Assembly: GCA_035296965.1 (NCBI GenBank)
Contig: DATGZX010000101.1
Location: 3,255-67,254, forward strand
Origin: DATGZX01 sp035296965
GTDB lineage: Bacteria; Planctomycetota; Planctomycetia; Gemmatales; Gemmataceae
Reading direction: 5' to 3'
Length of the DNA stretch: 64,000 bases
Part shown: positions 34,874 to 42,378 of the stretch, piece after piece
How positions within the stretch are numbered: the stretch's first letter is position 1
Layout: every line of letters starts with the position of its first letter
Notes under the pieces: generated by a model
What the model saw: the letters and a program-made list of their open reading frames with translations, nothing else
Told to the model about the DNA's origin: nothing
Databases searched by the model: none
Program-made: the position numbers and the translations under genes

Positions 34874-36093
34874 GACGATGGTTCGGCAACGATCGTCGAA
34901 AAATCCGCTCGGGTATGGCTGCGCGCTGCTTGCTGGGTCTAGCCTGCATGGGCCTCCTCGCTGCCGCCACGTTGGGCCTCGATAGCGTCGAGAGCAAGGC
35001 AGGGAGAGATTGGCCGGTATTCCGTGGCAACCCACTGCAAACAGGAATTGCGGCCTCCCACTTGCCAGATGACCTGGAGATCTTGTGGAAGGTTAACGTC
35101 GCTGCGAACTCGAACCCGAATTCTGACAGCAGCTTCGAGGGGACAGCAGCCATTGTTAATGGCACCGTTTACATTGGCTCGATGGATCAAAGTCTCTACG
35201 CAATCGCTTTGAATTCCGGAAAGGTCAAATGGAGATACACGAGCGACAAGGACAAAGGCATCAAGGTCGGCCCCATCAAGACGGCCGTGAGCGTGCGCGA
35301 CGGATTCGTTTACGCGGGTGATTGTGACGGCATGTTCCATTGCCTGAACGCCGCCACCGGAGCCCGGCTCTGGACTTACGAGACCAATGCGGAAATCACA
35401 TCGGCAGCGAGTTTTGCCGGGGAAAACGTCCTTTTCGGGGCCGATGATGAGACTATGTATTGCCTGGACCGCAATGGCAAGGAGCGCTGGAAATTCAAAG
35501 TCCCCGGCGGGCCAGTGCTGGGAACGCCGGCGATCGTCGGCGATCGGACCTTTGCGGCGGGCTGCGATAGCTCGTTGCACGTAATTGATACCGCCGCAGG
35601 CAAGGAAATCGGCAGCCCCGTCAATCTGGGCGGGCAAGTAGGCGCCAGCGTCGCCGTTCTCAAAGACAACCTGTACGTCGGCACGATGAGCAATCAATTC
35701 CTGGCTATCGACTGGAAGAAGGGCGAAATCACCTGGAGTTTCACAGCGGAGAACCATCCGCAGTCCTTTTATTCGTCGGCGGCCGTGACGGAAACACTCG
35801 TCGTGGTCGGCAGTCGTGACAAACGCGTCCATGCGTTTGAGCGGAATACAGGTAAGGAACTCTGGAGCTATCTCACACGTAAGAATGTGGACAGCTCGCC
35901 GGTGATTGTCGATAGACGGGTAATTGTTGGCTCGCTGGACGGCAACCTCTACGTGCTCGATCTCGCCCATGGGACCGAGCTGCAAAAACTCAAGCTTGGC
36001 AGCGGGATCAGTGCCTCGCCGGCAGTAGCCGAGAATCGTCTGGTGATTGGAACTCAGGATGGGGTCGTCTATTGTCTCGGGGCAAAGAAGTGA
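34870..36093 (+). CDS. exported PQQ-like beta-propeller protein 4
   Basis: 407 aa. Residues about 18-37 form a membrane segment or signal (RCLLGLACMGLLAAATLGLD), then RDWPVFRGNPLQTGI, the same start as its paralogues. At least six PQQ_2-like blades follow (LYAIALNSGKVKWRYTSD, MFHCLNAATGARLWTYE, VHAFERNTGKELWSY, LYVLDLAHGTELQKLKLG). The start is fixed by the ATGA overlap with the alcohol dehydrogenase stop, which makes translational coupling likely. It may bind a cofactor or a cell-surface partner; no catalytic residues are evident. Repeat copy C follows. Confidence 0.82.
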   Translation: MRRWFGNDRRKIRSGMAARCLLGLACMGLLAAATLGLDSVESKAGRDWPVFRGNPLQTGIAASHLPDDLEILWKVNVAANSNPNSDSSFEGTAAIVNGTVYIGSMDQSLYAIALNSGKVKWRYTSDKDKGIKVGPIKTAVSVRDGFVYAGDCDGMFHCLNAATGARLWTYETNAEITSAASFAGENVLFGADDETMYCLDRNGKERWKFKVPGGPVLGTPAIVGDRTFAAGCDSSLHVIDTAAGKEIGSPVNLGGQVGASVAVLKDNLYVGTMSNQFLAIDWKKGEITWSFTAENHPQSFYSSAAVTETLVVVGSRDKRVHAFERNTGKELWSYLTRKNVDSSPVIVDRRVIVGSLDGNLYVLDLAHGTELQKLKLGSGISASPAVAENRLVIGTQDGVVYCLGAKK

Positions 36094-36131
36094 TCGCGGC
36101 TTTCGAGCAAGGAATACTAAATGGCCGTGTC

Positions 36132-36265
36132 TAAATCGGCAGACTAGCCCGAAGCGTTAGCGAGGTCCTCGCTGACTAAATCGGCAGATACTAGCCCGAA
36201 GCGTTCGCGAGGTCCTCGCTGACGCTTCGGGCTAGTATCAACGGAATCGTGCACGTTGATATACT
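36132..36265. repeat. dispersed palindromic repeat, copy C
   Basis: The most complete copy. It begins TAAATCGGCAGACTAGCCCG, has a second unit ATACTAGCCCGAAGCGTTCG, then the complementary GACGCTTCGGGCTAGTATCA and the tail ACGGAATCGTGCACGTTGAT. The arms ACTAGCCCGAAGCG and CGCTTCGGGCTAGT are perfect complements. It lies directly upstream of the radical SAM gene, and downstream of a PQQ gene. Confidence 0.88.
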
Positions 36266-36290
36266 CTGCCGCGAATGAACGGGGCGATTT

Positions 36291-37619
36291 ATGGCGACAA
36301 TGGAAGCAAGTCAGGAGAAGACCGGCCTTGGCAACTATTTTGTGGCCAACTATCCGCCGTTTTCTTTCTGGAAACCGGATTACCTGGAAGCAGCCCGCTC
36401 AGCTCTGAACTCGGCGCCCGTGCAAGGGACGCCCTTGGGGCTTTACCTGCATATTCCGTTTTGCCGCAAGCGCTGCAAGTTCTGCTATTTCCGAGTCTAT
36501 ACCGACAAGAATGCCCGCGAGGTGGAAACCTACCTAGACGCGCTCGCCAAGGAGGTCGAACTCTATAGCCGGCTCCCTATTGTCGGCGGACGCAAATTGC
36601 TTTACGTCTACTTCGGAGGGGGGACGCCGTCTTTCCTTAGCGCTGCCCAACTCCGCGGACTGACGGATCGGCTCAAGCGCTTCTTGCCATGGGACGGAGC
36701 GGAAGAAGTCACCTTCGAATGCGAACCAGGGACTCTCCAGCAGCACAAGCTGGAAGCTCTCAAGGAAATGGGAGTGACCCGGCTCAGCCTCGGCGTCGAA
36801 AACTTCGACGACAAGATCCTGGGTGAGAACGGCCGGGCGCACCTGTCCGGCGAGATCTACAGGGCCTATGGCTGGGCCCGCGACTTGAAGTTCGACCAGA
36901 TCAACATCGACCTCATCGCTGGCATGGTCGGCGAGAATTGGGACAACTGGAAGGAATGCGTTCGCAAGACGATTGAGTTGAACCCCGACAGCGTGACCAT
37001 CTACCAGATGGAATTGCCGTTCAACACCGTATACTCCAAGGAGATCCGCGTAATTGGAGGGGACGAGCCGGCGTCGTTCACAGTGGCTGACTGGCCCACC
37101 AAACGGGCCTGGGTCAGCTACGCGATCGACGAACTGGCCTACGTGGGTTACGAGGTTTCGAGCGCGTACACCATGGTCAAGGATCGCCGGCGCTGCCGGT
37201 TCGTGTACCGCGACGTCTTATGGCATGGGGCCGACATGTTCGGCACGGGTGTGGCGTCGTTCGGCCACGCCAGTGGCGTGCACATGCAGAACGTCGACTC
37301 ATGGGAGGAATATGTTGGGCTGCTTGAAAAAGGGGAACTGCCTCTCAACCGTGCCTTGCCGGTGGCCCGAGAGCAACGGCTGATCCGCGAAATGATTCTC
37401 CAACTGAAGACGGGCCGGCTTCATGTGCCCTATTTCCGCCAAAAGTTCGACACGAACATTCTCGAGCATTTCGCGGCGGGTTTCGGGAAACTAGCGGACG
37501 AAGGCTTTGTGAGCGTGGGCGCCGACGACGTCGAATTGACCCGCACCGGACTCCTCAACGTAGATCGCTTGCTGCCCACCTTCTTCGAGCCCCAGTATTG
37601 CGGGACCAGGTACACATGA
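36291..37619 (+). CDS. HemN/HemW-family radical SAM enzyme
   Basis: 442 aa. LYLHIPFCRKRCKFCYF gives the CxxxCxxC iron-sulfur site (Cys58, Cys62, Cys65). Further family motifs are YFGGGTPSFLSAAQL, VTFECEPGTL, LSLGVENFDD and INIDLIAGMVGEN. The C-terminal HemN-type domain is present (about 330-440). The family includes anaerobic coproporphyrinogen III oxidase, the heme chaperone HemW, and methyl-transferring or cyclopropanating enzymes of secondary metabolism. Its place in this cluster suggests a tailoring role, but housekeeping heme metabolism cannot be excluded. The ATG follows repeat copy C by 25 bases. Confidence 0.82.
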   Translation: MATMEASQEKTGLGNYFVANYPPFSFWKPDYLEAARSALNSAPVQGTPLGLYLHIPFCRKRCKFCYFRVYTDKNAREVETYLDALAKEVELYSRLPIVGGRKLLYVYFGGGTPSFLSAAQLRGLTDRLKRFLPWDGAEEVTFECEPGTLQQHKLEALKEMGVTRLSLGVENFDDKILGENGRAHLSGEIYRAYGWARDLKFDQINIDLIAGMVGENWDNWKECVRKTIELNPDSVTIYQMELPFNTVYSKEIRVIGGDEPASFTVADWPTKRAWVSYAIDELAYVGYEVSSAYTMVKDRRRCRFVYRDVLWHGADMFGTGVASFGHASGVHMQNVDSWEEYVGLLEKGELPLNRALPVAREQRLIREMILQLKTGRLHVPYFRQKFDTNILEHFAAGFGKLADEGFVSVGADDVELTRTGLLNVDRLLPTFFEPQYCGTRYT

Positions 37620-37687
37620 TGGTGCAGATTCTGCGCGCCCTGGCGAGCCGAGCCCCGTAAGGGGCCGGGTTAACGGAAAGTGAGGCC

Positions 37688-38233
37688 ATGAGTACACCTA
37701 CCAAATTGACCGGCCCGAGTCTCGAAACCCTTTTCTCGCTCTTTTCGCAGTCCGGGGACATACCTGAATATGAGATTGTGCCCGAAGATGAAGTTCCTCC
37801 TCCATACCAGGCACTGCTTGTGCACAATCAGCACATGACCGTGACTGTAGAAAAACACCACGGGGACCTTGTTGATGTGTGCATCCTGGCACGCAACCAG
37901 GTCAAAGACTCTTACGCACGAAAGATACTGCTTGCCCTGCATGGCTCGGGGCGAATCGTGCAATTCGGCATCGTGCGCATCCACCTGGCTTACTGCAGCG
38001 AGCCGGTCCGAGCGGCGATCCTCGCCGGCAAAACGCCCCTGGGCCGCATTCTCATTCAGCACAATGTTCTGCGGCGTATAGAACCGACCGCCTTCCTGCG
38101 CGTCATTCCCGGAGCTGCCATGATGCAATGGTTCAACCTGGAACGCCCGCGCATGACTTATGGCCGGCTTGCCTACATCCATTGCGAAGGCAAGCCAGCC
38201 ATCGAACTCCTGGAAATCGTGGCTCCGGAGTAA
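37688..38233 (+). CDS. chorismate-lyase-like (UbiC/DUF98) protein
   Basis: 181 aa. The sequence follows the chorismate lyase pattern: LLVHNQHMTVTVEKHHGDLV, then SYARKILLALHGSGR with the substrate-binding Arg, IHLAYCSEPVRAAILAG and KTPLGRILIQHNVLRRI, ending in CEGKPAIELLEIVAPE with the presumed catalytic Glu. UbiC removes pyruvate from chorismate to give 4-hydroxybenzoate; DUF98 relatives are found in archaea and bacteria outside the ubiquinone pathway. No prenyltransferase UbiA is nearby, so the product is more likely used by the acid-reducing enzymes upstream. GAGG precedes the ATG. Assignment is by motif order only. Confidence 0.65.
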   Translation: MSTPTKLTGPSLETLFSLFSQSGDIPEYEIVPEDEVPPPYQALLVHNQHMTVTVEKHHGDLVDVCILARNQVKDSYARKILLALHGSGRIVQFGIVRIHLAYCSEPVRAAILAGKTPLGRILIQHNVLRRIEPTAFLRVIPGAAMMQWFNLERPRMTYGRLAYIHCEGKPAIELLEIVAPE

Positions 38234-38268
38234 GCCGTGCGATGACTTTCCTTCATAGGGGACGTGCC

Positions 38269-38499
38269 GTGCGCAGCTTCTTGATTAAGATAATCGGTGT
38301 TCCAGCACTACTCGTACCTCTGGTATTCCTGGCTGGCTGTACGGAAGGCGAGAAACCAACGCCGCTCAAACGAGCTACGCCGGCTGCATCCACACCCGCG
38401 AACGCCAAGGGAGGCAAGGAAGCTCCCGAAAAATCTGGCAAAGACAAACTTGACGCGGATAAGGATAAGGCCGACGAGAATGTGAAATCGAAACGGTAG
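38269..38499 (+). CDS. small lysine-rich lipoprotein
   Basis: 76 aa from GTG 38269 (AGGGGA upstream), or 85 aa from ATG 38242. IIGVPALLVPLVFLAGC is a lipoprotein signal with lipobox LAGC. The mature part is a charged, disordered tail of Lys, Asp, Glu and Ala. It follows the chorismate-lyase-like gene by 35 bases. It probably serves as a surface-anchored spacer; no domain is recognised. Its relation to the cluster is unknown. Confidence 0.6.
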   Translation: MRSFLIKIIGVPALLVPLVFLAGCTEGEKPTPLKRATPAASTPANAKGGKEAPEKSGKDKLDADKDKADENVKSKR

Positions 38500-38530
38500 A
38501 TAATTCGCGCCGTGCCAGGAGACTTCCGGT

Positions 38531-38800
38531 ATGGTGCGTCATCCTCAAGCGGGTGCAATGATGAAAAAAGCCCTGGTTTACCTGGCGGTGCCGATCTTGT
38601 ACGTGCTACACCAGGACTGGTGGTTCTGGACGGATCAAGAGCATCGCCTGTTCGGGATGCCCATTGGTCTGGCGTATCAGGCCCTGTTCTGCCTGGCTGC
38701 CTCGGCCCTGATGTTTTGTCTGGTCCGGTATGCCTGGCCGGCCCACCTGGAAGTTGAAGCCAAGGACATGAAATCGGAAAGGCCAAACGCATGGCACTGA
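38531..38800 (+). CDS. DUF3311-like partner of a sodium-solute symporter
   Basis: 89 aa. Two membrane helices: ALVYLAVPILYVLHQDWWFW and GLAYQALFCLAASALMFC, with FGMPIGLAYQALFCLAAS between and after them. This is the DUF3311 layout; such small proteins occur next to SSS transporters, comparable to YhdT-PanF. The chosen ATG has AGGAG at usable spacing; an internal start at 38558 or 38561 is possible. The stop overlaps the transporter start by 10 bases, so the two are coupled. Confidence 0.72.
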   Translation: MVRHPQAGAMMKKALVYLAVPILYVLHQDWWFWTDQEHRLFGMPIGLAYQALFCLAASALMFCLVRYAWPAHLEVEAKDMKSERPNAWH

Positions 38801-40596
38801 TCCTGGCCGTTATCGGCATCTATCTCCTCATCGTCATTTTCATTGGCCTGGTCAGCCGTGGGTTTTTGAGCCGGACCGGAGAAGATTACTTCGTGGCGAC
38901 CCGCTCGATGGGTCCGTTCGTGCTGTTCATGTCGCTCTTTGGCACGAACATGACGGCCTTCGCGATCCTGGGGTCGTCCGGTCAGACTTACCGAGAAGGC
39001 ATTGGCGTTTTTGGCTTAATGGCCTCGGCTTCTGCCCTCGTGATACCTTGCGTACTTTTCTTCACGGGGACCCGATTGTGGGCAATAGGCAAACGCCATG
39101 GGTACGTCACGCAGGTGCAGTATTTCCGCGATCGCTGGGAATCGAACGGCTTGGGCACGCTGCTCTTTTTCATCCTGGTTTTTTTCTCGGCACCGTACAT
39201 TCTTACGGGTGTTATGGGCGGTGGGACAACCCTCACCCAATTGACGAGTGCGACTTATCAACCTCAGCCGGGTAGCCCTGCGAAGTTCGTGCAAAAGACC
39301 AGTGGCATGCGCGAGCAGTTGGAAGCGAGTCTGCCGGTGTGGGCATTAGACGCTGTGACCCAGAAGTATGCGGACCCGCAAGGGAAACAAACGGAAGATG
39401 GGGCCTGGATCGGCAAGCCACCAGCTAAGCGTGGCGGGTTGCACGGCTGGGTGGGAGGTTTGATCATCTGCGTGGTGGTCTGCATCTACACCTTCCTTGG
39501 AGGGATGCGCGGCGCCAATTGGGCCCAGACGTTTCAGGCGATGCTGCTCTTGGTGTTCGGAGCCGTTGGTTTCATCGCCATCACGAACAACGCACGCATC
39601 GGCGGTTTTGCTCACGCCCTGGATACTCTCCAGGCTGATCCTGAGAAGGCCAAGCTTCTTGCTCGCGACCACGTTGCGCCGCTCAGATTCTGGAGCTATA
39701 CGCTCATCCCTTTGTCCGTGGGCATGTTTCCGCACATGTTCATCCACCTGCTGACTTCCAAAAAGCTTGGGAATTTCCGCTATACTTTCGTGTTCTACCC
39801 GATATGCATCGGCTTGGTCTGGCTGCCGAGCGTGCTGTTAGGCCTGGTCGCAGCCGGGGTCTTCCCGGGATTGTCCCAGGCAGAAACGATCGGCGTCTTG
39901 TTACGACTGTATCGCACCTATGCCCCGGACCTGGTGACTGGCTTATTCGGTGCCGGAGTCTTCGCCGCCGTCATGGGCTCGCTGGATTCCCACATCCTTT
40001 GCCTGGGTAGCATGTTTACGCAAGACGTCGTGGACCACTATGGCCTGATTGGACAGATGAACGATAGCAAGAAAGTGTTCGTCGCGCGCAGCTTCGTCGT
40101 CCTCCTCTTGGGGGCAGTGTTCCTGGCCGCACAGTTCACGGACCAGCGTACTATTTTTGGCACGGGGACCTGGTGCTTCTCGGCTTTCTCCGCGCTGTTC
40201 CCCATCTTGCTGGCTGCACTCTTTTGGAAGCGGAGCACCAAAGCTGGTATCATTGCCTCCGCCTTAAGCGTCGCGATCTTGATCCCACTCTTCTACTGCC
40301 TGGCCAACTACGGTCAGGAAGAAAAATACACTGTCACTAACTGGGAGCAGCTTTCGCAGCATCTCTATAACCTGTTCACCACTGGAAGAAACACTAAAAC
40401 CAGTGCTGAGGGCGTCTTACCCGTTGCGGTAATCCTGCCTGTTGCCGCTCTGTTGCTGGTGGTGGTATCGCTCGTGACGCGAAGGCCAACGCAGGCCACT
40501 CTAGAACAATTTTTCCCGTCCAGATCGTCTGCCAGCACAACGGCCGAATCCGTGGACGCTCACGCGGGACCTGTGCCGACACCGGTAAAGACATGA
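38791..40596 (+). CDS. sodium:solute symporter (SSS family)
   Basis: 601 aa with about 13 membrane helices. N-terminal LLIVIFIGLVSRGFLSRTGE and DYFVATRSMGPFVLFMSLFG are typical of the SSS/PanF group, as is FGTNMTAFAILGSSGQTYRE. A soluble ~60-residue insertion (about 150-210, TYQPQPGSPAKFVQKTSG) interrupts the helices. It would import or export an organic acid, vitamin or similar solute with sodium. The gene overlaps the DUF3311 gene upstream and the glycosyltransferase downstream (ATGA), so it is part of one translation chain. Substrate not deducible. Confidence 0.85.
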   Translation: MALILAVIGIYLLIVIFIGLVSRGFLSRTGEDYFVATRSMGPFVLFMSLFGTNMTAFAILGSSGQTYREGIGVFGLMASASALVIPCVLFFTGTRLWAIGKRHGYVTQVQYFRDRWESNGLGTLLFFILVFFSAPYILTGVMGGGTTLTQLTSATYQPQPGSPAKFVQKTSGMREQLEASLPVWALDAVTQKYADPQGKQTEDGAWIGKPPAKRGGLHGWVGGLIICVVVCIYTFLGGMRGANWAQTFQAMLLLVFGAVGFIAITNNARIGGFAHALDTLQADPEKAKLLARDHVAPLRFWSYTLIPLSVGMFPHMFIHLLTSKKLGNFRYTFVFYPICIGLVWLPSVLLGLVAAGVFPGLSQAETIGVLLRLYRTYAPDLVTGLFGAGVFAAVMGSLDSHILCLGSMFTQDVVDHYGLIGQMNDSKKVFVARSFVVLLLGAVFLAAQFTDQRTIFGTGTWCFSAFSALFPILLAALFWKRSTKAGIIASALSVAILIPLFYCLANYGQEEKYTVTNWEQLSQHLYNLFTTGRNTKTSAEGVLPVAVILPVAALLLVVVSLVTRRPTQATLEQFFPSRSSASTTAESVDAHAGPVPTPVKT

Positions 40597-41882
40597 GGAT
40601 CGCCTACGTCACCGCCGGCGCCGCGAATATGTACTGCGGCAGTTGTCTGCACGACAACACGCTGGTGACGGCGCTGCTCGCGCAGGGCCACGACGCACTC
40701 CTCATCCCAACCTATACGCCGATCCGCACGGACGAACCAAACGTCAGCCAGAGGCGCGTCTTCTTTGGCGGTATCAATGTCTTCCTGCAACAAAAATCGG
40801 CGCTGTTTCGACACACCCCCTGGCTGCTCGATCGCCTTCTCGATGCGCCGGGGCTGCTGCGCTGGGTGACCGCGCGGTTCGGCTTCAAGACCGAGGCGGA
40901 GCTGCTCGGCGAATTGACCATCTCCATGCTGAAAGGGGAACACGGTAATCAGCGGAAGGAGGTTGCCAAACTGGCCCGCTGGCTCGCGACCGACGTGAAG
41001 CCGGAAGTGATCAATCTGACCAATGCAATTATTTCTGGATTGGTCCATGAGGTGAAGCGGCATGTGGGCGCACCGGTGCTGTGCACCTTGCAAGGGGATG
41101 ACGTCTTCCTGGAATCATTGCCCGACGCATATCGCACGCGGGCCCTGCAATTGATCCGAGAGCACTGCCGCGAGTTCGATGGTTTTATTGCCACAAGCGT
41201 GTATTATGCGGATTTCATGGCCGACTATTTCTCGATCCCTCGCGAGCGGATCGACGTCATTTATCCTGGTCTGAATCTCTTGCAGCAATACGACAGCCGG
41301 CCGTCCAGCAATGGGCCGCCCTACACCATTGGCTACTTCGCCAGGATTTGCCCGGAGAAAGGCCTCCATGTCCTGGTCGAAGCCTTTCGCATACTCCGGA
41401 AGACCGCAGGGTCCGTTCCGTGCCGGCTGCACGTATCCGGCTGGCTTGGGGAAAACCATCGACCTTACCTGGAAGGCCTGCGGCAAAGCCTGCAGCAGAA
41501 TGGGCTGGAAAAAGACTTCTCTTACACGGAGTCGCCCGATCACTCCAGCAAGGTCAAGTTCTTGCGAAGCCTTGATGTCCTCTCCGTACCGACGACTTAC
41601 CGAGAGCCCAAGGGGCTCTACATCCTGGAGGCCCTGGCTGCCGGCGTGCCGGTCGTGCAGCCACGGCACGGCTCGTTTCCCGAGCTCATCGAAGCGACGG
41701 GCGGAGGCTTGCTTGTCAATCCGAACGACCCCGAGGATTTGGCCCATACCCTCGGCAAACTCCTGGTCGACGTGGTCCATCGAGAAGGGCTGGGACGTAA
41801 GGGCAGGGAGGTTGTGCGGCAACGCTTTACCGCCGAGCGCATGGCTCGGGAAACCGCCCTGGTCTATCGAAAGTACTTATGA
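40593..41882 (+). CDS. GT4-type glycosyltransferase
   Basis: 429 aa. GT-B fold with a GT4 signature: N-terminal IAYVTAGAANMYCGSCLHDN, then the C-terminal domain with YTIGYFARICPEKGLHVLVE, VSGWLGENHRPYLEGL, and EPKGLYILEALAAGVPVVQP with the nucleotide-binding Glu residues. It transfers a sugar from an activated nucleotide donor to an unknown acceptor. It may glycosylate the aromatic alcohol predicted for this cluster, or a lipid; both are inference. The start overlaps the transporter stop and the stop overlaps the thioesterase start. Confidence 0.85.
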   Translation: MRIAYVTAGAANMYCGSCLHDNTLVTALLAQGHDALLIPTYTPIRTDEPNVSQRRVFFGGINVFLQQKSALFRHTPWLLDRLLDAPGLLRWVTARFGFKTEAELLGELTISMLKGEHGNQRKEVAKLARWLATDVKPEVINLTNAIISGLVHEVKRHVGAPVLCTLQGDDVFLESLPDAYRTRALQLIREHCREFDGFIATSVYYADFMADYFSIPRERIDVIYPGLNLLQQYDSRPSSNGPPYTIGYFARICPEKGLHVLVEAFRILRKTAGSVPCRLHVSGWLGENHRPYLEGLRQSLQQNGLEKDFSYTESPDHSSKVKFLRSLDVLSVPTTYREPKGLYILEALAAGVPVVQPRHGSFPELIEATGGGLLVNPNDPEDLAHTLGKLLVDVVHREGLGRKGREVVRQRFTAERMARETALVYRKYL

Positions 41883-42295
41883 GTTCTCCTGTCTTCCACA
41901 CCACGCGCCGCATCGAATTCGCTGACACGGACATGGCCGGCATCGTGCACTTCGCCAATTTTTTTCGCTTCATGGAAATTGCTGAAGTGGAATTCCTGCG
42001 CTCGCGCGGCATCTCGGTCATGATGGCGTGGGAAGGCCAGAAAATCAGCTTTCCGCGCGTATCCGCTTCGTGCGATTTCATCAAACCTGCCCATTTCGAG
42101 GACGTGCTGGACGTGGCAGTGAGCATCAATAGGATCGGCCGCAAGTCCGTGACCTATGCGCTGGAGTTCTCGAAGGAAGGTCAGCTAGTCGCCCGTGGGC
42201 AGGTCAGCTCCGTCTGCTGCCGGGTCGATTCGCGAACCTTGGAATCGATCGAGATCCCGCCGTCGCTGCGTGCGAAACTTGAAAGCACCGAATAG
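41879..42295 (+). CDS. hotdog-fold acyl-CoA thioesterase (4HBT/YbgC type)
   Basis: 138 aa. The 4-hydroxybenzoyl-CoA thioesterase motif is clear: RRIEFADTDMAGIVHFANFF with Asp in the T-D-x-x-G-I-V-H/Y pattern, followed by RFMEIAEVEFLRSRGI. It hydrolyses an acyl- or aroyl-CoA. Together with a PaaK-type ligase and a chorismate-lyase-like gene in the cluster it could interconvert an aromatic acid and its CoA ester. It is the last gene of the plus-strand run; its stop lies within a terminator hairpin. Confidence 0.88.
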   Translation: MSSPVFHTTRRIEFADTDMAGIVHFANFFRFMEIAEVEFLRSRGISVMMAWEGQKISFPRVSASCDFIKPAHFEDVLDVAVSINRIGRKSVTYALEFSKEGQLVARGQVSSVCCRVDSRTLESIEIPPSLRAKLESTE

Positions 42296-42324
42296 AACCT
42301 TTGCCGCAGGTTCTACTCGGTGCT
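42284..42324. terminator. bidirectional terminator between convergent genes
   Basis: A 17-bp stem with one mismatch (AGCACCGAATAGAACCT with AGGTTCTACTCGGTGCT) around a 7-base loop. It spans the stop codon of the thioesterase gene and faces the 3' end of the minus-strand PQQ gene, so it can end transcription from both sides. Confidence 0.75.
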
Positions 42325-42378
42325 CTTCGGCCAGTTTGGCTGCACCTCACTGCTCAAGATCTTTTCCTTCTCGACCCG

